Shown: positions 17,434 to 26,583 of the stretch, piece after piece
How the letters are laid out: each line of letters begins with the position of its first letter
How positions within the stretch are numbered: the stretch's first letter is position 1
NCBI RefSeq assembly: GCF_018622995.1
Contig: NZ_CP076022.1
Location: forward strand, 2,728,001 to 2,792,000
Direction of reading: 5' to 3'
Length of the DNA: 64,000 nt
From: Arthrobacter jiangjiafuii
Lineage (GTDB): Bacteria; Actinomycetota; Actinomycetes; Actinomycetales; Micrococcaceae
Made by a program: the position numbers and the translations under genes
The notes under the pieces: generated by a model
The model's database searches: none
Told to the model about the DNA's origin: nothing
What the model saw: only the letters and a program-made list of their open reading frames with translations

Positions 17434-18378
17434 CTACCGGCTGTCCCGGGCGCCGGCGTCCTTGGCCTGTGCATCGTTGCTCTGTGCATCATTGCTCTGT
17501 GCATCATTGCTCTGTGCGTCCGGGTCCACATCGGTGCCGGGACCGCCCTCGCCGGGACCGCCCCCGCCGATTTCGGCGGTGCCGGCGGCCGGCTGTTCCT
17601 GCGGGGACGGAAGCCGCACCCCATACTGCGGGCGGCCGTCCGGCAGATCGGCGAACTGCCCGCGGGGTACGCTTCCCTGTCCGGCAGTGGAGGCTCCCGG
17701 CGCCTGCGCGCCCTCGGCAGGCGCGGACGCGTCAGCACCCGGCTGGTTGCCTGTGGCTGCACCATACGGGTTGGCCCAGGTTGCGGGACGCTCGGGAGCA
17801 GTGCCGGGTCCGCCCGGCTGGCCCTGATACGGCGGCTGGCCCTGGTACGGCGGCTGGCCCTGATACGGCTGGGGATGGCCGTGCTGGCCGACCATCGGGA
17901 GCTGCCGGAGCAGGTGCCGGGCGTCGTTTGCGGCGTTGGCTGCAACAATCACGTCGTAGCTGGTGGCCACCACCTGGCTGGTGGAGGTGAAATCGCGCCG
18001 TCCGCGCTGCAGCGCGTAGGCCAGGATTCCGAACAGCAGCCAGAACACCGCGCCCAGGGCCATCGACGGAATCAGGGAGATGTAGGACTCGCCGCCGGCG
18101 AACAGCATCAGCGCCAGCCCAACGAACAATCCAAACCAGGCGCCGGTTGCCGCTGAGGACAACGCCACCCTCGGATAGGACAGCCTGCCGGTAACCCGTT
18201 CAACCGACTTCAGCTCGTTGCCGATGATGGAGACCATCTGGACCGGGAATTTGCTGTCCGCCAGATAATCAACGGCCTTCTGGGCGTCCAGGTAGGCGGT
18301 GTACCGGCCCACCGTTTCACCTTGGGGCAGGCTGCGGCCTTCATCGCGTGGCGGCTTTGAACCGAAGAGGTTTGACAT
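17434..18378 (-). CDS. General-stress-type membrane protein with repetitive tail
   Basis: This 314-residue protein has an N-terminal YflT-like (general stress protein 17M) region: GETVGRYTAYLDAQKAVDYLADSKFPVQMVSIIGNEL. Two membrane segments follow (about residues 82-101 and 107-128), then a long Pro/Gln/Gly-rich disordered tail. The tail contains three PYQGQP units and three DAQSN units. ATG at 18378 is chosen because the fold begins just after it and GGAGGA precedes it. The role is unknown; the family name comes from a Bacillus stress protein. Confidence 0.75.
   Translation of the reverse strand: MSNLFGSKPPRDEGRSLPQGETVGRYTAYLDAQKAVDYLADSKFPVQMVSIIGNELKSVERVTGRLSYPRVALSSAATGAWFGLFVGLALMLFAGGESYISLIPSMALGAVFWLLFGILAYALQRGRRDFTSTSQVVATSYDVIVAANAANDARHLLRQLPMVGQHGHPQPYQGQPPYQGQPPYQGQPGGPGTAPERPATWANPYGAATGNQPGADASAPAEGAQAPGASTAGQGSVPRGQFADLPDGRPQYGVRLPSPQEQPAAGTAEIGGGGPGEGGPGTDVDPDAQSNDAQSNDAQSNDAQAKDAGARDSR
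17468..17512. repeat. Three 15-bp in-frame repeats (DAQSN units)
   Basis: Three near-identical 15-bp units in the 3' part of the stress-type gene. Each encodes five residues, so length changes would stay in frame. Confidence 0.9.
17820..17873. repeat. Three 18-bp in-frame repeats (PYQGQP units)
   Basis: Three 18-bp units encoding the six-residue PYQGQP motif in the same gene's tail. Confidence 0.9.
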
Positions 18379-18536
18379 TCCTCCATTCTGTCCCACATCC
18401 GGCTCCGTCGGTGCCCTTATCGCTTCCGGTGAACTAAGGAACACCCCGGGTACCTGCACCGTTGCGGCAGGTGTGAGGGTCGGCCGCCGGGGCTGCGGAC
18501 CCTCACCCGGATACGCCGGATATACCAGCCACCACG

Positions 18537-18542
18537 TAGCCT
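18537..18542 (+). promoter_or_regulatory. Putative -10 box of the MgtE-N/CBS gene
   Basis: TAGCCT ends 6 bp before the GTG at 18549 and no ribosome site is present; leaderless pattern. Confidence 0.5.
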
Positions 18543-18548
18543 AAGAAT

Positions 18549-19835
18549 GTGAGCAAAAATCCTACCCGTGTCTTTATTGCGCGCCTGCTCGGCCTCGACG
18601 TCTTCGACCCGCTCGGTGACCGGCTGGGCCGGCTGCGCGACGCCGTCGTGCTCGACCGCGGGCCGGGGCGTCCTCCGCAGGCCGTCGGCATCGTGGTGGA
18701 GGTCCCCGGGAAGAAACGCGTGTTCGTGCCGATTACCCGCATCACCTCGATGGACCCCAGCCAGATCATCTGCACGGGGCTGGTGAACCTGCGCCGCTTC
18801 GAACAACGCGGTGCGGAAATGCTCGTGGTGGCCGAGCTCTTCGACCGCAGGGTCCTCCTGCGGGACGGCAGCGGCGAAGCCACCATTGAGGACATCGCCA
18901 TTGAGCAGAACAGGGCCGGCGACTGGCATGTCTCCAACCTGTTTGTCCGCCGGGGCGCCGCTGCGCCGCGGCTGCGGTCCCTGCGCCGCCGCGGAGAGCC
19001 CGTCATCATTGATTGGGCTGACATTTACCACTGGGATATCAGCGGACCGCAGGCAGCCACTCAGTTCGTTGCCCAGAACGATGACATGAAGGCCGCCGAC
19101 TTTGCTGAGGCGCTGCACGAGATGAGCGGGAAGCGCCGCATCGAGGTGGCCAGTGAGCTGCAGGACGAACGCCTCGCGGATGTGCTGCAGGAGCTGCCCG
19201 ACGACGACCAGGTGCAGATCCTGCAGTCCCTGGATGTGGAACGTGCCGCGGACGTCCTCGAGGAGATGGATCCCGACGACGCCGCCGACCTCCTGAACGA
19301 GCTGCCCGAGGAGCAAAAGGAAGAGCTCCTGCAGCTCATGGAACCCGAGGATGCCCGCGACGTGCGGCGCCTCATGGAATATGAGGAGGACACGGCCGGG
19401 TCGCTGATGACGCCGGTGCCGGTGATCCTCCCGCCCGAAGCGACGGTGGCTGAGGCCCTTGCCCACGTCCGCAGGGAGGAGCTCACCCCCGCCCTGGCGT
19501 CCTCCATCTATGTCTGCCGGCCGCCGCTGGAGACGCCCACCGGACGCTACCTCGGCGTCGTGCACATCCAGCAGCTGCTGCGGTCGGCACCTCCCGAAGC
19601 ACTGGGGAATATCCTTGATACAGACTTGGAGCCGGTGCGGGACCACGCGAGCATCAGCGAGGTCTCCCGGATGCTCGCCACCTACAACCTCAATTCGCTC
19701 CCCGTCGTGAACGACGGCGGCCGGCTCGTGGGGGCGGTGACAGTGGACGATGTCCTGGACCACCTGCTCCCCGATGACTGGCGCGCCTCCGACGACACCG
19801 CCACTGATGCTAAGCAGGGAAGGACCCATGGCTGA
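18549..19835 (+). CDS. Soluble MgtE N-domain / CBS-pair protein
   Basis: This 428-residue protein resembles the cytoplasmic half of the Mg2+ channel MgtE but has no membrane part. The N-terminal 150 residues look like a PRC-barrel region (LGLDVFDPLGDRLGRLRDAVV). An acidic MgtE-N superhelix follows (about 165-290, LPDDDQVQILQSLDVERAADVLEEMDPDDAADLLNELPEEQ), and then two CBS domains (about 295-415). It may sense divalent metal or nucleotides. It overlaps the next gene by 8 bp and matches the Rv1232c position of the mycobacterial cluster. Confidence 0.85.
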   Translation: MSKNPTRVFIARLLGLDVFDPLGDRLGRLRDAVVLDRGPGRPPQAVGIVVEVPGKKRVFVPITRITSMDPSQIICTGLVNLRRFEQRGAEMLVVAELFDRRVLLRDGSGEATIEDIAIEQNRAGDWHVSNLFVRRGAAAPRLRSLRRRGEPVIIDWADIYHWDISGPQAATQFVAQNDDMKAADFAEALHEMSGKRRIEVASELQDERLADVLQELPDDDQVQILQSLDVERAADVLEEMDPDDAADLLNELPEEQKEELLQLMEPEDARDVRRLMEYEEDTAGSLMTPVPVILPPEATVAEALAHVRREELTPALASSIYVCRPPLETPTGRYLGVVHIQQLLRSAPPEALGNILDTDLEPVRDHASISEVSRMLATYNLNSLPVVNDGGRLVGAVTVDDVLDHLLPDDWRASDDTATDAKQGRTHG

Positions 19836-20424
19836 AAAAGTAAAGTCCCAGACCAGCGGCCTGGATACGCCCCGTACCGCCCGCACCCGCTGGCTGCCGC
19901 GGCTCTCGCCGAACCCTGACGCCTTCGGCCACGCCACCGAGAACTTTGCCCGTTTCATGGGCACGCCGACGTTCCTCGTCTACATGACGATTTTTTGCGT
20001 GGTCTGGCTGGTCTGGAACACGTGGGGGCCGGAGCCGTTGCGCTTTGACAGCGTCGCCCTGGGCTTCACGCTGCTGACCCTGATGCTCTCGCTGCAGGCC
20101 TCCTACGCTGCACCGCTGCTGCTGCTGGCCCAGAACCGGCAGGATGACCGCGACCGGGTGTCAGTACGCCAGGACCGCGAACGCGCAGAGCGCAACCTCA
20201 TGGACACGGAATACCTGACCCGGGAGATCGCCGAACTGCGCATCGCCCTGCGCGAAGTGGCAACCCGTGACTATGTGCGCTCCGAACTCCGCAGCCTGCT
20301 CGAGGAGCTGCTGGAAGCCAATGATCCGCCCGAGGACGGCCATGCACGGCGCGGAAACCGCCGGCGCGATTCAGCCGCCACGGAATCCATGCCGAAACTC
20401 AATCCCGGCGGGAGGGAAGGCTAG
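19828..20424 (+). CDS. DUF1003 membrane protein
   Basis: This 198-residue DUF1003-type protein has two membrane segments (TFLVYMTIFCVVWLVWNT and the VALGFTLLTLMLSLQASYAA stretch), followed by a charged cytoplasmic coiled coil (QDDRDRVSVRQDRERAERN onward). The ATG at 19828, with GGAAGGA upstream, overlaps the stop of the MgtE-N/CBS gene, so the two are translationally coupled and may form one complex. Function is unknown; co-occurrence with the CBS protein suggests ion homeostasis. Confidence 0.85.
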   Translation: MAEKVKSQTSGLDTPRTARTRWLPRLSPNPDAFGHATENFARFMGTPTFLVYMTIFCVVWLVWNTWGPEPLRFDSVALGFTLLTLMLSLQASYAAPLLLLAQNRQDDRDRVSVRQDRERAERNLMDTEYLTREIAELRIALREVATRDYVRSELRSLLEELLEANDPPEDGHARRGNRRRDSAATESMPKLNPGGREG

Positions 20425-20428
20425 GGGC

Positions 20429-21568
20429 GTGGTTATGCAATCAACAGCAGACCGTGCCCTGGCAGCCCTGGATTCCGTTTTGGATCCGGAGCTGCGGCGC
20501 CCCATCACCGAGCTGGGGATGGTCGCCGGCGTGTCAGTGGACGACGACGGCGCCGCCTCAGTGGGCATCCTGCTCACCATCGCCGGGTGCCCGCTGCACC
20601 AGACCATCACCGCCGACGTCGAACGCGTCCTGGCCGGTGTCGAGGGCATCACCGACGTTCGGGTGGACCTGGGCGTCATGAGCGCCGACCAGCGCACCGC
20701 GCTGAAGGAAAAGCTGCGCGGTCCGGGCGGGGCCAAAGACATCCCGTTCAACCGTCCGGGCTCCCTGACCAGGGTTTACGCCGTGGCCAGCGGCAAGGGC
20801 GGGGTGGGCAAGTCCAGCGTCACGGTGAACCTCGCGGCGGCCATGGCTGCTGCCGGCCTGCGGGTCGGGATCGTGGATGCCGACGTACACGGGTTCTCCG
20901 TGCCGGGCCTGCTGGGCATCACCGCGCCGCCCACCCGTGTGGACGAGATGATCCTGCCTCCCGTGGCCTACGGGATCAAGACCATCTCCATCGGCATGTT
21001 CGTGGACGGCAATGCTCCGGTCGCCTGGCGCGGTCCGATGCTGCACCGGGCCCTGGAGCAGTTCCTGACGGATGTCTATTTCGGCGATCTGGACGTGCTC
21101 TTCCTGGATCTGCCCCCGGGCACCGGCGATATTGCCATCTCCGTGGCCCAGCTGCTGCCGCAGTCCGAAATCCTGGTGGTCACCACGCCGCAGGCGGCAG
21201 CTGCCGACGTGGCCGAACGTGCCGGTTCAGTGGCTTCCCAGACGGGCCAGAGCGTAGCCGGCGTCATCGAGAACATGTCCTGGCTGCAACTACCCACCGG
21301 TGAACGGATGGAGCTGTTCGGTTCCGGCGGCGGGGATATTGTCGCCAAGCGGCTCAGTGCGGCATTCGGCAAGGACATTCCCCTGCTCGGCAGCATCCCC
21401 CTGGACGTGGACCTGCGTACGGGCGGAGATGCCGGTGCGCCGGTGGTGCTTTCCCGTGCGGCGTCGGTGGAGGGGTCGGCCGGGGCGGAACTGCGGCGGA
21501 TTGCCGGTGTCCTTGCCCGGCGTCCGCGCGGGCTCTCCGGCCTGAAATTGGACGTCAGTCCGCGGTAG
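20429..21568 (+). CDS. mrp: Mrp/NBP35-type P-loop ATPase (Fe-S carrier)
   Basis: This 379-residue protein has an N-terminal MIP18/DUF59 domain (residues about 5-90, LDSVLDPELRRPITELGMV) and an ATPase domain with the deviant Walker A VASGKGGVGKSS and DLPPGTGDIAISV. Relatives carry and transfer Fe-S clusters. I see no CxxC pair near the C-terminus, so the bridging cluster site usual in ApbC is not obvious. GTG at 20429 is chosen because GGAGGGAAGG lies at an ideal distance; an ATG two codons later is the alternative. It is convergent with tatB, 1 bp apart. Confidence 0.93.
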   Translation: MVMQSTADRALAALDSVLDPELRRPITELGMVAGVSVDDDGAASVGILLTIAGCPLHQTITADVERVLAGVEGITDVRVDLGVMSADQRTALKEKLRGPGGAKDIPFNRPGSLTRVYAVASGKGGVGKSSVTVNLAAAMAAAGLRVGIVDADVHGFSVPGLLGITAPPTRVDEMILPPVAYGIKTISIGMFVDGNAPVAWRGPMLHRALEQFLTDVYFGDLDVLFLDLPPGTGDIAISVAQLLPQSEILVVTTPQAAAADVAERAGSVASQTGQSVAGVIENMSWLQLPTGERMELFGSGGGDIVAKRLSAAFGKDIPLLGSIPLDVDLRTGGDAGAPVVLSRAASVEGSAGAELRRIAGVLARRPRGLSGLKLDVSPR

Positions 21569-21569
21569 C

Positions 21570-22028
21570 CTAGGTCGCTTCGGTGTCGAACGGCGCCGGC
21601 GCGCCGCTTTCCAGCCGCACCAGCGGCGTGACGGCGGGCGGCTGCGTTCGGGCCGGACCGGCATCTTGTGACGGGGTTCCCGGAGCAGGAGCAACGCCGG
21701 CTGCAGCGGAACTGCCGGCAGCCGGGGTGCGGGCGGCAGAAGGCTTGGCGCTGACAGGTTTGACGGCGTCTTCGAAATCGTCCAGCAGGGCTTCCTTGAT
21801 GATCCGGCGCGGGTCATACTGGCGCGGATCAAGCTTCCGCCAGTCCACCTCGTCGATTTCCGGTCCCACCTCTTCGCGGAGCTGGTCCCGTGCACCGGAG
21901 GCCATCCGCCGCAGTTCGCGGATTAGGCGGGCCAGTTGGGAGGCATACTCCGGGAGGCGTTCGGGCCCGAGCACGGCCACGGCAAGGATCGCCAGGACGA
22001 GCAGCTCATAGCCATTGATTCCGATCAC
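21570..22028 (-). CDS. tatB: Twin-arginine translocase subunit TatB
   Basis: This 152-residue protein starts MIGINGYELLVLAILAVAVLGPERLPEYA: a single N-terminal membrane helix, the GPERLP hinge and an amphipathic helix, the TatA/B architecture. The longer cytoplasmic tail and position beside the sigE locus (as Rv1224) favour TatB over TatA. The Pro/Ala-rich C-terminus is probably disordered. The GTG start has TAGTCT ending 6 bp upstream, so tatB seems to have its own leaderless promoter rather than relying on sigE transcription. Confidence 0.9.
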   Translation of the reverse strand: MIGINGYELLVLAILAVAVLGPERLPEYASQLARLIRELRRMASGARDQLREEVGPEIDEVDWRKLDPRQYDPRRIIKEALLDDFEDAVKPVSAKPSAARTPAAGSSAAAGVAPAPGTPSQDAGPARTQPPAVTPLVRLESGAPAPFDTEAT

Positions 22029-22034
22029 TTGTGA

Positions 22035-22040
22035 AGACTA
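22035..22040 (-). promoter_or_regulatory. Putative -10 box of tatB
   Basis: TAGTCT ends 6 bp before the GTG at 22028, in the 49-bp gap after the anti-sigma gene. Confidence 0.5.
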
Positions 22041-22077
22041 CCTTTTCCGCGTTGCAAGGAGCCACTTGGGCTGGGGG

Positions 22078-23016
22078 TCACCTGTTGTTTCCGTTGCCGG
22101 CCATAATTGCCAGTCCCCGCTGGATGCGGTCCCAGACGCCCTGGGCGCTTTCGGGCGGGTGCAGCACCAGCCGGGATGATTCGGTCAGCGAAATCTCGCG
22201 CACCGCATTGTCGAGGACCTCTCCGGGCGGCGCGGCGTCCACGGTGTAGGCCACTCCCTCGGCCGCCAGCACCGCCTGTTGCGGGCGCTGCGGATGCAGC
22301 CATACCTGGGGTCGGCCCGGCTCCTGTTCCTGCAGAACAAAACCCTCGTCCTTAACGGCACGTCCGGTCACGCCATCCACAACCGGGGCATTGGAGCTGG
22401 AACCGGCCGGCCGGGTCTCGTAGATGGTCACGGTGCTGCCCTGGCCTTGAAGGGTCATGACCACTGCCGGTTGGCCGTCAATCCGTGCTGCCTTTGCCGC
22501 AACCAGGGACATGCCGGTTGAGCGCAGTTCCGGACATGCCCAGCCGCGGGCCCGCAGGTCGGTGATCTGGTCGGCGGAGAGGGTGCCGCCGGCACCATCG
22601 GTTACCTCGGTCCAGCCTGCGGCCAGCCCCGGTGCGGCGTTGTTCAGGGATTCGCCGTTGTTCCAGCTGCCCAGCAGATAGGCGGTGGAAAGCACCAGCC
22701 CGACGGCTGCCGCAACTGCTCCCGCTGCGCTGATGAGCCGGTGGCGCCGCCGGTGTGCGGCTGGGTCCGGCTCTGCTGCATATCCGCCGGCGTCTCCCCC
22801 GGCAGCACGCCGCGCGGCAAGGTCGGTATGCTCGCGCAGTTCCGGTCGGGCAACGGGAACCTCCGCGGTTCGCAGCCTGCTGCGCAGCCGGCGTTCACGG
22901 GCGGCCTCGGCACGGCAGGCAGCGCAGCGCGCGAGGTGGGCTTGGACGGCCGCGGCCCGGGAGGGTGTGGCCTGGTCATCCAGGTATTCCTGAAGGAGGC
23001 GTTTGGGATGGCGCAT
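22078..23016 (-). CDS. Zinc-type anti-sigma factor of SigE (RseA-like)
   Basis: This 312-residue membrane protein is predicted to hold SigE inactive. The N-terminal anti-sigma domain carries the HxxxCxxC motif (His27, Cys31, Cys34; HLARCAACRAEA). One membrane helix lies at about residues 108-130 (AAGAVAAAVGLVLSTAYLL), and an extracytoplasmic domain of about 180 residues follows. The ATG starts 4 bp after the sigma-factor stop, so the pair is co-transcribed. Compared with mycobacteria, no htrA lies between this gene and tatB. Confidence 0.88.
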   Translation of the reverse strand: MRHPKRLLQEYLDDQATPSRAAAVQAHLARCAACRAEAARERRLRSRLRTAEVPVARPELREHTDLAARRAAGGDAGGYAAEPDPAAHRRRHRLISAAGAVAAAVGLVLSTAYLLGSWNNGESLNNAAPGLAAGWTEVTDGAGGTLSADQITDLRARGWACPELRSTGMSLVAAKAARIDGQPAVVMTLQGQGSTVTIYETRPAGSSSNAPVVDGVTGRAVKDEGFVLQEQEPGRPQVWLHPQRPQQAVLAAEGVAYTVDAAPPGEVLDNAVREISLTESSRLVLHPPESAQGVWDRIQRGLAIMAGNGNNR

Positions 23017-23020
23017 CAGC

Positions 23021-23632
23021 TTAGTTGGCGCCTGCCACGCGGGGAAGGGAGAGCCGCGGTGCGGCAGGGCGGCGGGCCTGCGGGTCCCGGTGCGCCAGCT
23101 TCTCCTTGAGCATGGTCCGGCCGCGGTGGATCCGGGACCTGACCGTTCCAAGTTTGACTCCGAGGGCGCGTGCCACTTCGTCGTAGGACAGGCCTTCCAA
23201 GTCACAGAGGACGACGGCGGCGCGGAAATCCGGGGGAAGCTCCTCCAGGGCGCGGGCAATGTCCACGTCAAGGTTGTTGAACTCGAAACTGCGTTCCGGG
23301 CCGGGTCCGTTGCTCGGCAGCCGGCTCTCGGTCTCCTCGCTCATGCCGTCAAACCGGATCCGGCTCTTGCGGCGCGCCTGGTCGAGGAAGAGGTTGGTGG
23401 TGATGCGGTGCAGCCAGCCGTCGAGGGTGCCAGGCTGGAAGTTAGCCAGGGAACGGAAGACGCGGACGAACACTTCCTGGGTGAGGTCCTCGGCGTCGTG
23501 CCGGTTTCCCGTCAGCCGATAGGCCAGCCGGTATACTTTGGCAGAATGGGCAGTCACGACTTCCTCCCATGAGGGTCGCACCCAAACGGAGTCTTCCGGC
23601 GTGCCGGCTGCCGCAGAGGACGTCGTCGTCAT
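23021..23632 (-). CDS. sigE: ECF RNA polymerase sigma factor, SigE-like
   Basis: This 203-residue group IV sigma factor directs RNA polymerase to envelope-stress promoters. Region 2 is visible as [27 protein letters not shown] and region 4 as [41 protein letters not shown]. The start is the ATG at 23632, preceded by GGAGG; the frame is open further upstream but that part has no sigma similarity. The anti-sigma gene follows directly and an O-methyltransferase gene is divergent, as in mycobacteria (Rv1220c-Rv1222). Confidence 0.94.
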   Translation of the reverse strand: MTTTSSAAAGTPEDSVWVRPSWEEVVTAHSAKVYRLAYRLTGNRHDAEDLTQEVFVRVFRSLANFQPGTLDGWLHRITTNLFLDQARRKSRIRFDGMSEETESRLPSNGPGPERSFEFNNLDVDIARALEELPPDFRAAVVLCDLEGLSYDEVARALGVKLGTVRSRIHRGRTMLKEKLAHRDPQARRPAAPRLSLPRVAGAN

Positions 23633-23908
23633 TGTCTTCCTCCTTCCCTTCCGCGTCGCTGTCCCGCCGTAGGCGTGACGATTCTCCGTGCTGTTTCTGC
23701 TTTTCGTTAATGTTGGCCCATCAATCTGGGAGTTCTCTGTTAGCACGGTTGGTGCAGGCAGGCAAGGTTCGCATCCGCGGCCTTGGGTTGGCGCCCTTGT
23801 GCAGATAGGCGCGTTTCCGGCGTGGCGGACTGCACTAAGAGGCCGGACGGGGCCCCGCTGGGCCTTAAGCTTGACTGAGCACGGTTCCCTCCTATGAAAG
23901 TGACATGA

Positions 23909-24547
23909 ATGAGCGCCGACAAGCAGACCAGCTGGTCCTACACGGAGGGACTGCCCTTCGAGGACGAAGTGTTGCTGCGGGCGCGGGACCGCTCCTATGA
24001 GCTGGGTGTCACTCCGGTGTCCACGGGCGTGGGTGCGGCGCTGACCGTGCTTGCTGCTGCCTCCAAGGCCCAGACCGTCGTGGAAGTGGGAACCGGCGCC
24101 GGGGTATCGGGTGTGAGCCTGCTGCGCGGCCTGGGGCGGGCCTCCGTCCTGACGACCATTGACTCCGATGTGGACCACCTCCGGGCCGCCCGCGAGGCCT
24201 ACCGCGAGGCAGGGGTGGCGGGCAACCGGACCCGCACTATTTCCGGCCGGGCCGCCGAGGTCCTCCCCCGGCTGACCGACGGCGCCTATGACATGGTCTT
24301 CATCGACGCCGACAAGCCGAACTTCCCCCTGTACGTCATCCAGGCCGTGCGCCTGCTCAAACGGGGAGGAATGCTGGTGGTCAATGACGCACTGGACCAT
24401 GGCAAGGTTTCGGACCCGGCCATCCGGGACGCGACCACCACCACCATGCGCAAGGTCGGCAAGGCCATCCGCGACAACGAGGAACTGGTTTCCTCGCTGC
24501 TGCCCACCGGCGACGGCCTGCTGCTGGCCGTCAAGACCAACTACTAG
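23909..24547 (+). CDS. SAM-dependent O-methyltransferase (family 3)
   Basis: This 212-residue methyltransferase is of the catechol/caffeoyl-CoA O-methyltransferase type. The SAM motif is [19 protein letters not shown] (about residues 54-72), [10 protein letters not shown] follows, and the metal-binding [14 protein letters not shown] is present. The substrate is unknown. Two overlapping ATGs exist; the one at 23909 opens the correct frame. It is divergent from sigE across 276 bp, in which I could not place an autoregulatory ECF promoter with confidence, and convergent with pepA. Confidence 0.9.
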   Translation: MSADKQTSWSYTEGLPFEDEVLLRARDRSYELGVTPVSTGVGAALTVLAAASKAQTVVEVGTGAGVSGVSLLRGLGRASVLTTIDSDVDHLRAAREAYREAGVAGNRTRTISGRAAEVLPRLTDGAYDMVFIDADKPNFPLYVIQAVRLLKRGGMLVVNDALDHGKVSDPAIRDATTTTMRKVGKAIRDNEELVSSLLPTGDGLLLAVKTNY

Positions 24548-24573
24548 GGCCGGCGCCTAAGGCGCGGACTGTC

Positions 24574-26244
24574 CTAGCCGGCGTCCTGCGCCTTCGGCGG
24601 AAATGTTGCATTACGCAGGAACGAAATCAGCAGCCGGGTGCCAAAGCCCGTGGCACCCTTGGCGGTTTCATGGTTGTCCGATCCGGCCCGCATGGGTCCG
24701 GCAATGTCCAGGTGGGCCCACGGAACGCCGTCGACGAACTTCTCCAGGAACAGTGCGGCCACGATGGCCCCGGCACCGAATTTCAGGGCCGGCGGCGCCA
24801 CATGCGCCAAGTCCGCGGTGTCTGATTCCAGGGCGTATTCATATTCGTGCACCAGCGGCAGCTGCCAGATCCGGTCGCCGGATACCTGCCCGGCCTGTTC
24901 CATGGCCCTGAGCAGCCCGGGCGTGTTGGAGAACAGTGCCCCGTGCTGCTGGCCCAGGCCCAGGGCCGCGGCACCGGTCAGCGTGGCAATGTCCACCAGG
25001 ACATCCGGGGACAGTTCGGCCGCGGCGTAGGCGAGGGCATCTGCCAGCACCATCCGGCCTTCGGCGTCGGTGTTGCCGATTTCAACCGTGGTGCCGTTAT
25101 AGGTCCTCACCACGTCCCCGGGGCGGTAGGCCGAGCCGCCGATGGCGTTTTCCGCCAGCGCCAGCACACCAGTGACACGGTGTTCAAGGCCCAGGGCTGC
25201 AGCAGCCTCGACGACGGCCAGGACGACGGCGGCGCCGGCCATGTCCATTTTCATGCTCATCATGGCGTCGCGCGGCTTCAGGGAGATGCCGCCGGAATCG
25301 AAGGTGATGCCCTTGCCGGCCAGGACAACGTGCGCTCCGGTCTCCGCTGCCGGGCGGTAGGAGACCTGGACCAGCCGCGGCGGGTTCGCGGACCCAGATC
25401 CGACGGCAAGCAGGCCCCCGAAGCCGCGGCGTTTCAGCTCCGCCTCGTCCAGGACAGTGATTTCCAGCCCGGCGCGGGCGGCGGCAGCGCGGCTCTGCGC
25501 TGCCATCCACTCCGGGGTGGCGACATCGGGTGGCAGGTTGGTGAGGTCGCGGGAGAACCAGACCGCGCGGGCGGTGATTTCCGCCAGGCGCAGGGCGTCG
25601 GGATCAAGCCCGGTAAGTTCCATTTCCCGGGCCATGGGCGGACCCGCGGGCGTCTTGCCCAGTCTCGGGGCACGGTAGCCGCCGAGGAAAAAGCCTTCAA
25701 GGAATGCCTGCTGCGCCTCAGCGCCCAGCCCGTCGAGGACTGCCGCCCGGACCTTCGCGTCTCCCCGGGTTGTCCGGGCCAGCGCGGCGCCGGCCTTGCG
25801 CATGCCCTGGACCGACTCGTCGCCGACGCCCAGGTAAATCAGTTTGCCCGGCAGCTCTTCAGCGCGGCCCGACGGCGGCTGGACCAGGAGCGTTTCCCCG
25901 GCCTTGCCGGTAAAACCGGCGGTGGCAGCACGGGCTGCCACGTCCACACCGTAGGCCAGCGCCGTTTCCACGGCGCCCCTGCGGGGCGCCGGAGTGGGGT
26001 GCAGTGCTTCCTCCGTGTCTTCCCGGGCGCTGGTTTCTGCTGCGGCAGCCAGTGCCACGACCAGGACATCAACACCTTCGGAGGCAGCAGGGTGGAGCCC
26101 GGTCCCGGCGGTGGGGGCGCCGGTCCGTGCATTTAGCTGCCCGATTGCGGACACAGCGGTCATCGCCGTGCCCGGCAGATCAGGCCCGGGGGCCGCCCTG
26201 TTCTTCGGGGCGGCCTTGGCGGATCCATTGGAAGGCAGCTGCAT
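24574..26244 (-). CDS. pepA: Leucyl aminopeptidase (M17, PepA)
   Basis: This 556-residue cytosolic peptidase uses two metal ions and forms hexamers. The active-site lysine and metal ligands are in LAGKGITFDSGGISLKP, and the family signature NTDAEGRMVLADAL is intact. The first 40 residues are Ala/Pro-rich and unlike the family, so a start at the internal MTAVSAIGQL is conceivable, but the ATG at 26244 has GGAAG seven bases upstream. It follows the DUF3117 gene by 11 bp and probably shares its transcript. Confidence 0.93.
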   Translation of the reverse strand: MQLPSNGSAKAAPKNRAAPGPDLPGTAMTAVSAIGQLNARTGAPTAGTGLHPAASEGVDVLVVALAAAAETSAREDTEEALHPTPAPRRGAVETALAYGVDVAARAATAGFTGKAGETLLVQPPSGRAEELPGKLIYLGVGDESVQGMRKAGAALARTTRGDAKVRAAVLDGLGAEAQQAFLEGFFLGGYRAPRLGKTPAGPPMAREMELTGLDPDALRLAEITARAVWFSRDLTNLPPDVATPEWMAAQSRAAAARAGLEITVLDEAELKRRGFGGLLAVGSGSANPPRLVQVSYRPAAETGAHVVLAGKGITFDSGGISLKPRDAMMSMKMDMAGAAVVLAVVEAAAALGLEHRVTGVLALAENAIGGSAYRPGDVVRTYNGTTVEIGNTDAEGRMVLADALAYAAAELSPDVLVDIATLTGAAALGLGQQHGALFSNTPGLLRAMEQAGQVSGDRIWQLPLVHEYEYALESDTADLAHVAPPALKFGAGAIVAALFLEKFVDGVPWAHLDIAGPMRAGSDNHETAKGATGFGTRLLISFLRNATFPPKAQDAG

Positions 26245-26255
26245 GGTTTCGCTTC

Positions 26256-26426
26256 CTAGCTGCTCGTGACGCCCAGCAGGCAGTCTTTGAGCATGCCGGC
26301 TTCCTCGGCGTTCAGTTCCACGACAAGGCGGCCGCCGCCGTCGATCGGTACCCGAAGGATCAGGCTCCGCCCTTCCTTGGTGACCTCCATAGGCCCATCC
26401 CCTGTGCGCGGTTTCATTGCAGCCAT
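26256..26426 (-). CDS. DUF3117 small conserved protein
   Basis: This 56-residue protein has ends MAAMKPRTGDGPMEVTKEGR and LNAEEAGMLKDCLLGVTSS. It matches the DUF3117 family, which is nearly invariant in actinobacteria. It has no signal or membrane segment. AAAGGGG lies upstream of the ATG. It sits 11 bp before pepA in the same direction. Function is unknown. Confidence 0.88.
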   Translation of the reverse strand: MAAMKPRTGDGPMEVTKEGRSLILRVPIDGGGRLVVELNAEEAGMLKDCLLGVTSS

Positions 26427-26583
26427 GTTCCAGTTCCCCTTTCACAGTGCGCTGCGGGCGATCCCCCAGTCACACATGTAATCCTCTGTCGCACGGCCTC
26501 AAACCAGCTCCGGCGGCAATTGTCCTTCATTATTCCGTACAAACACGAAGCAAACGAAATTTCATGTGTTCCGCGACACAGAG
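26427..26583. promoter_or_regulatory. 157-bp intergenic region upstream of DUF3117-pepA
   Basis: No coding region seen. It is more A/T-rich than its surroundings. AATAAT on the minus strand (26529-26534) is a possible -10 for the DUF3117-pepA transcript; no clear -35 was found. Confidence 0.3.

Noticed and set aside
23633-24400. N-terminal extension of the sigma-factor frame
   Set aside because: It is antisense to the O-methyltransferase gene and has no sigma-factor similarity; the ATG at 23632 has a strong ribosome site.
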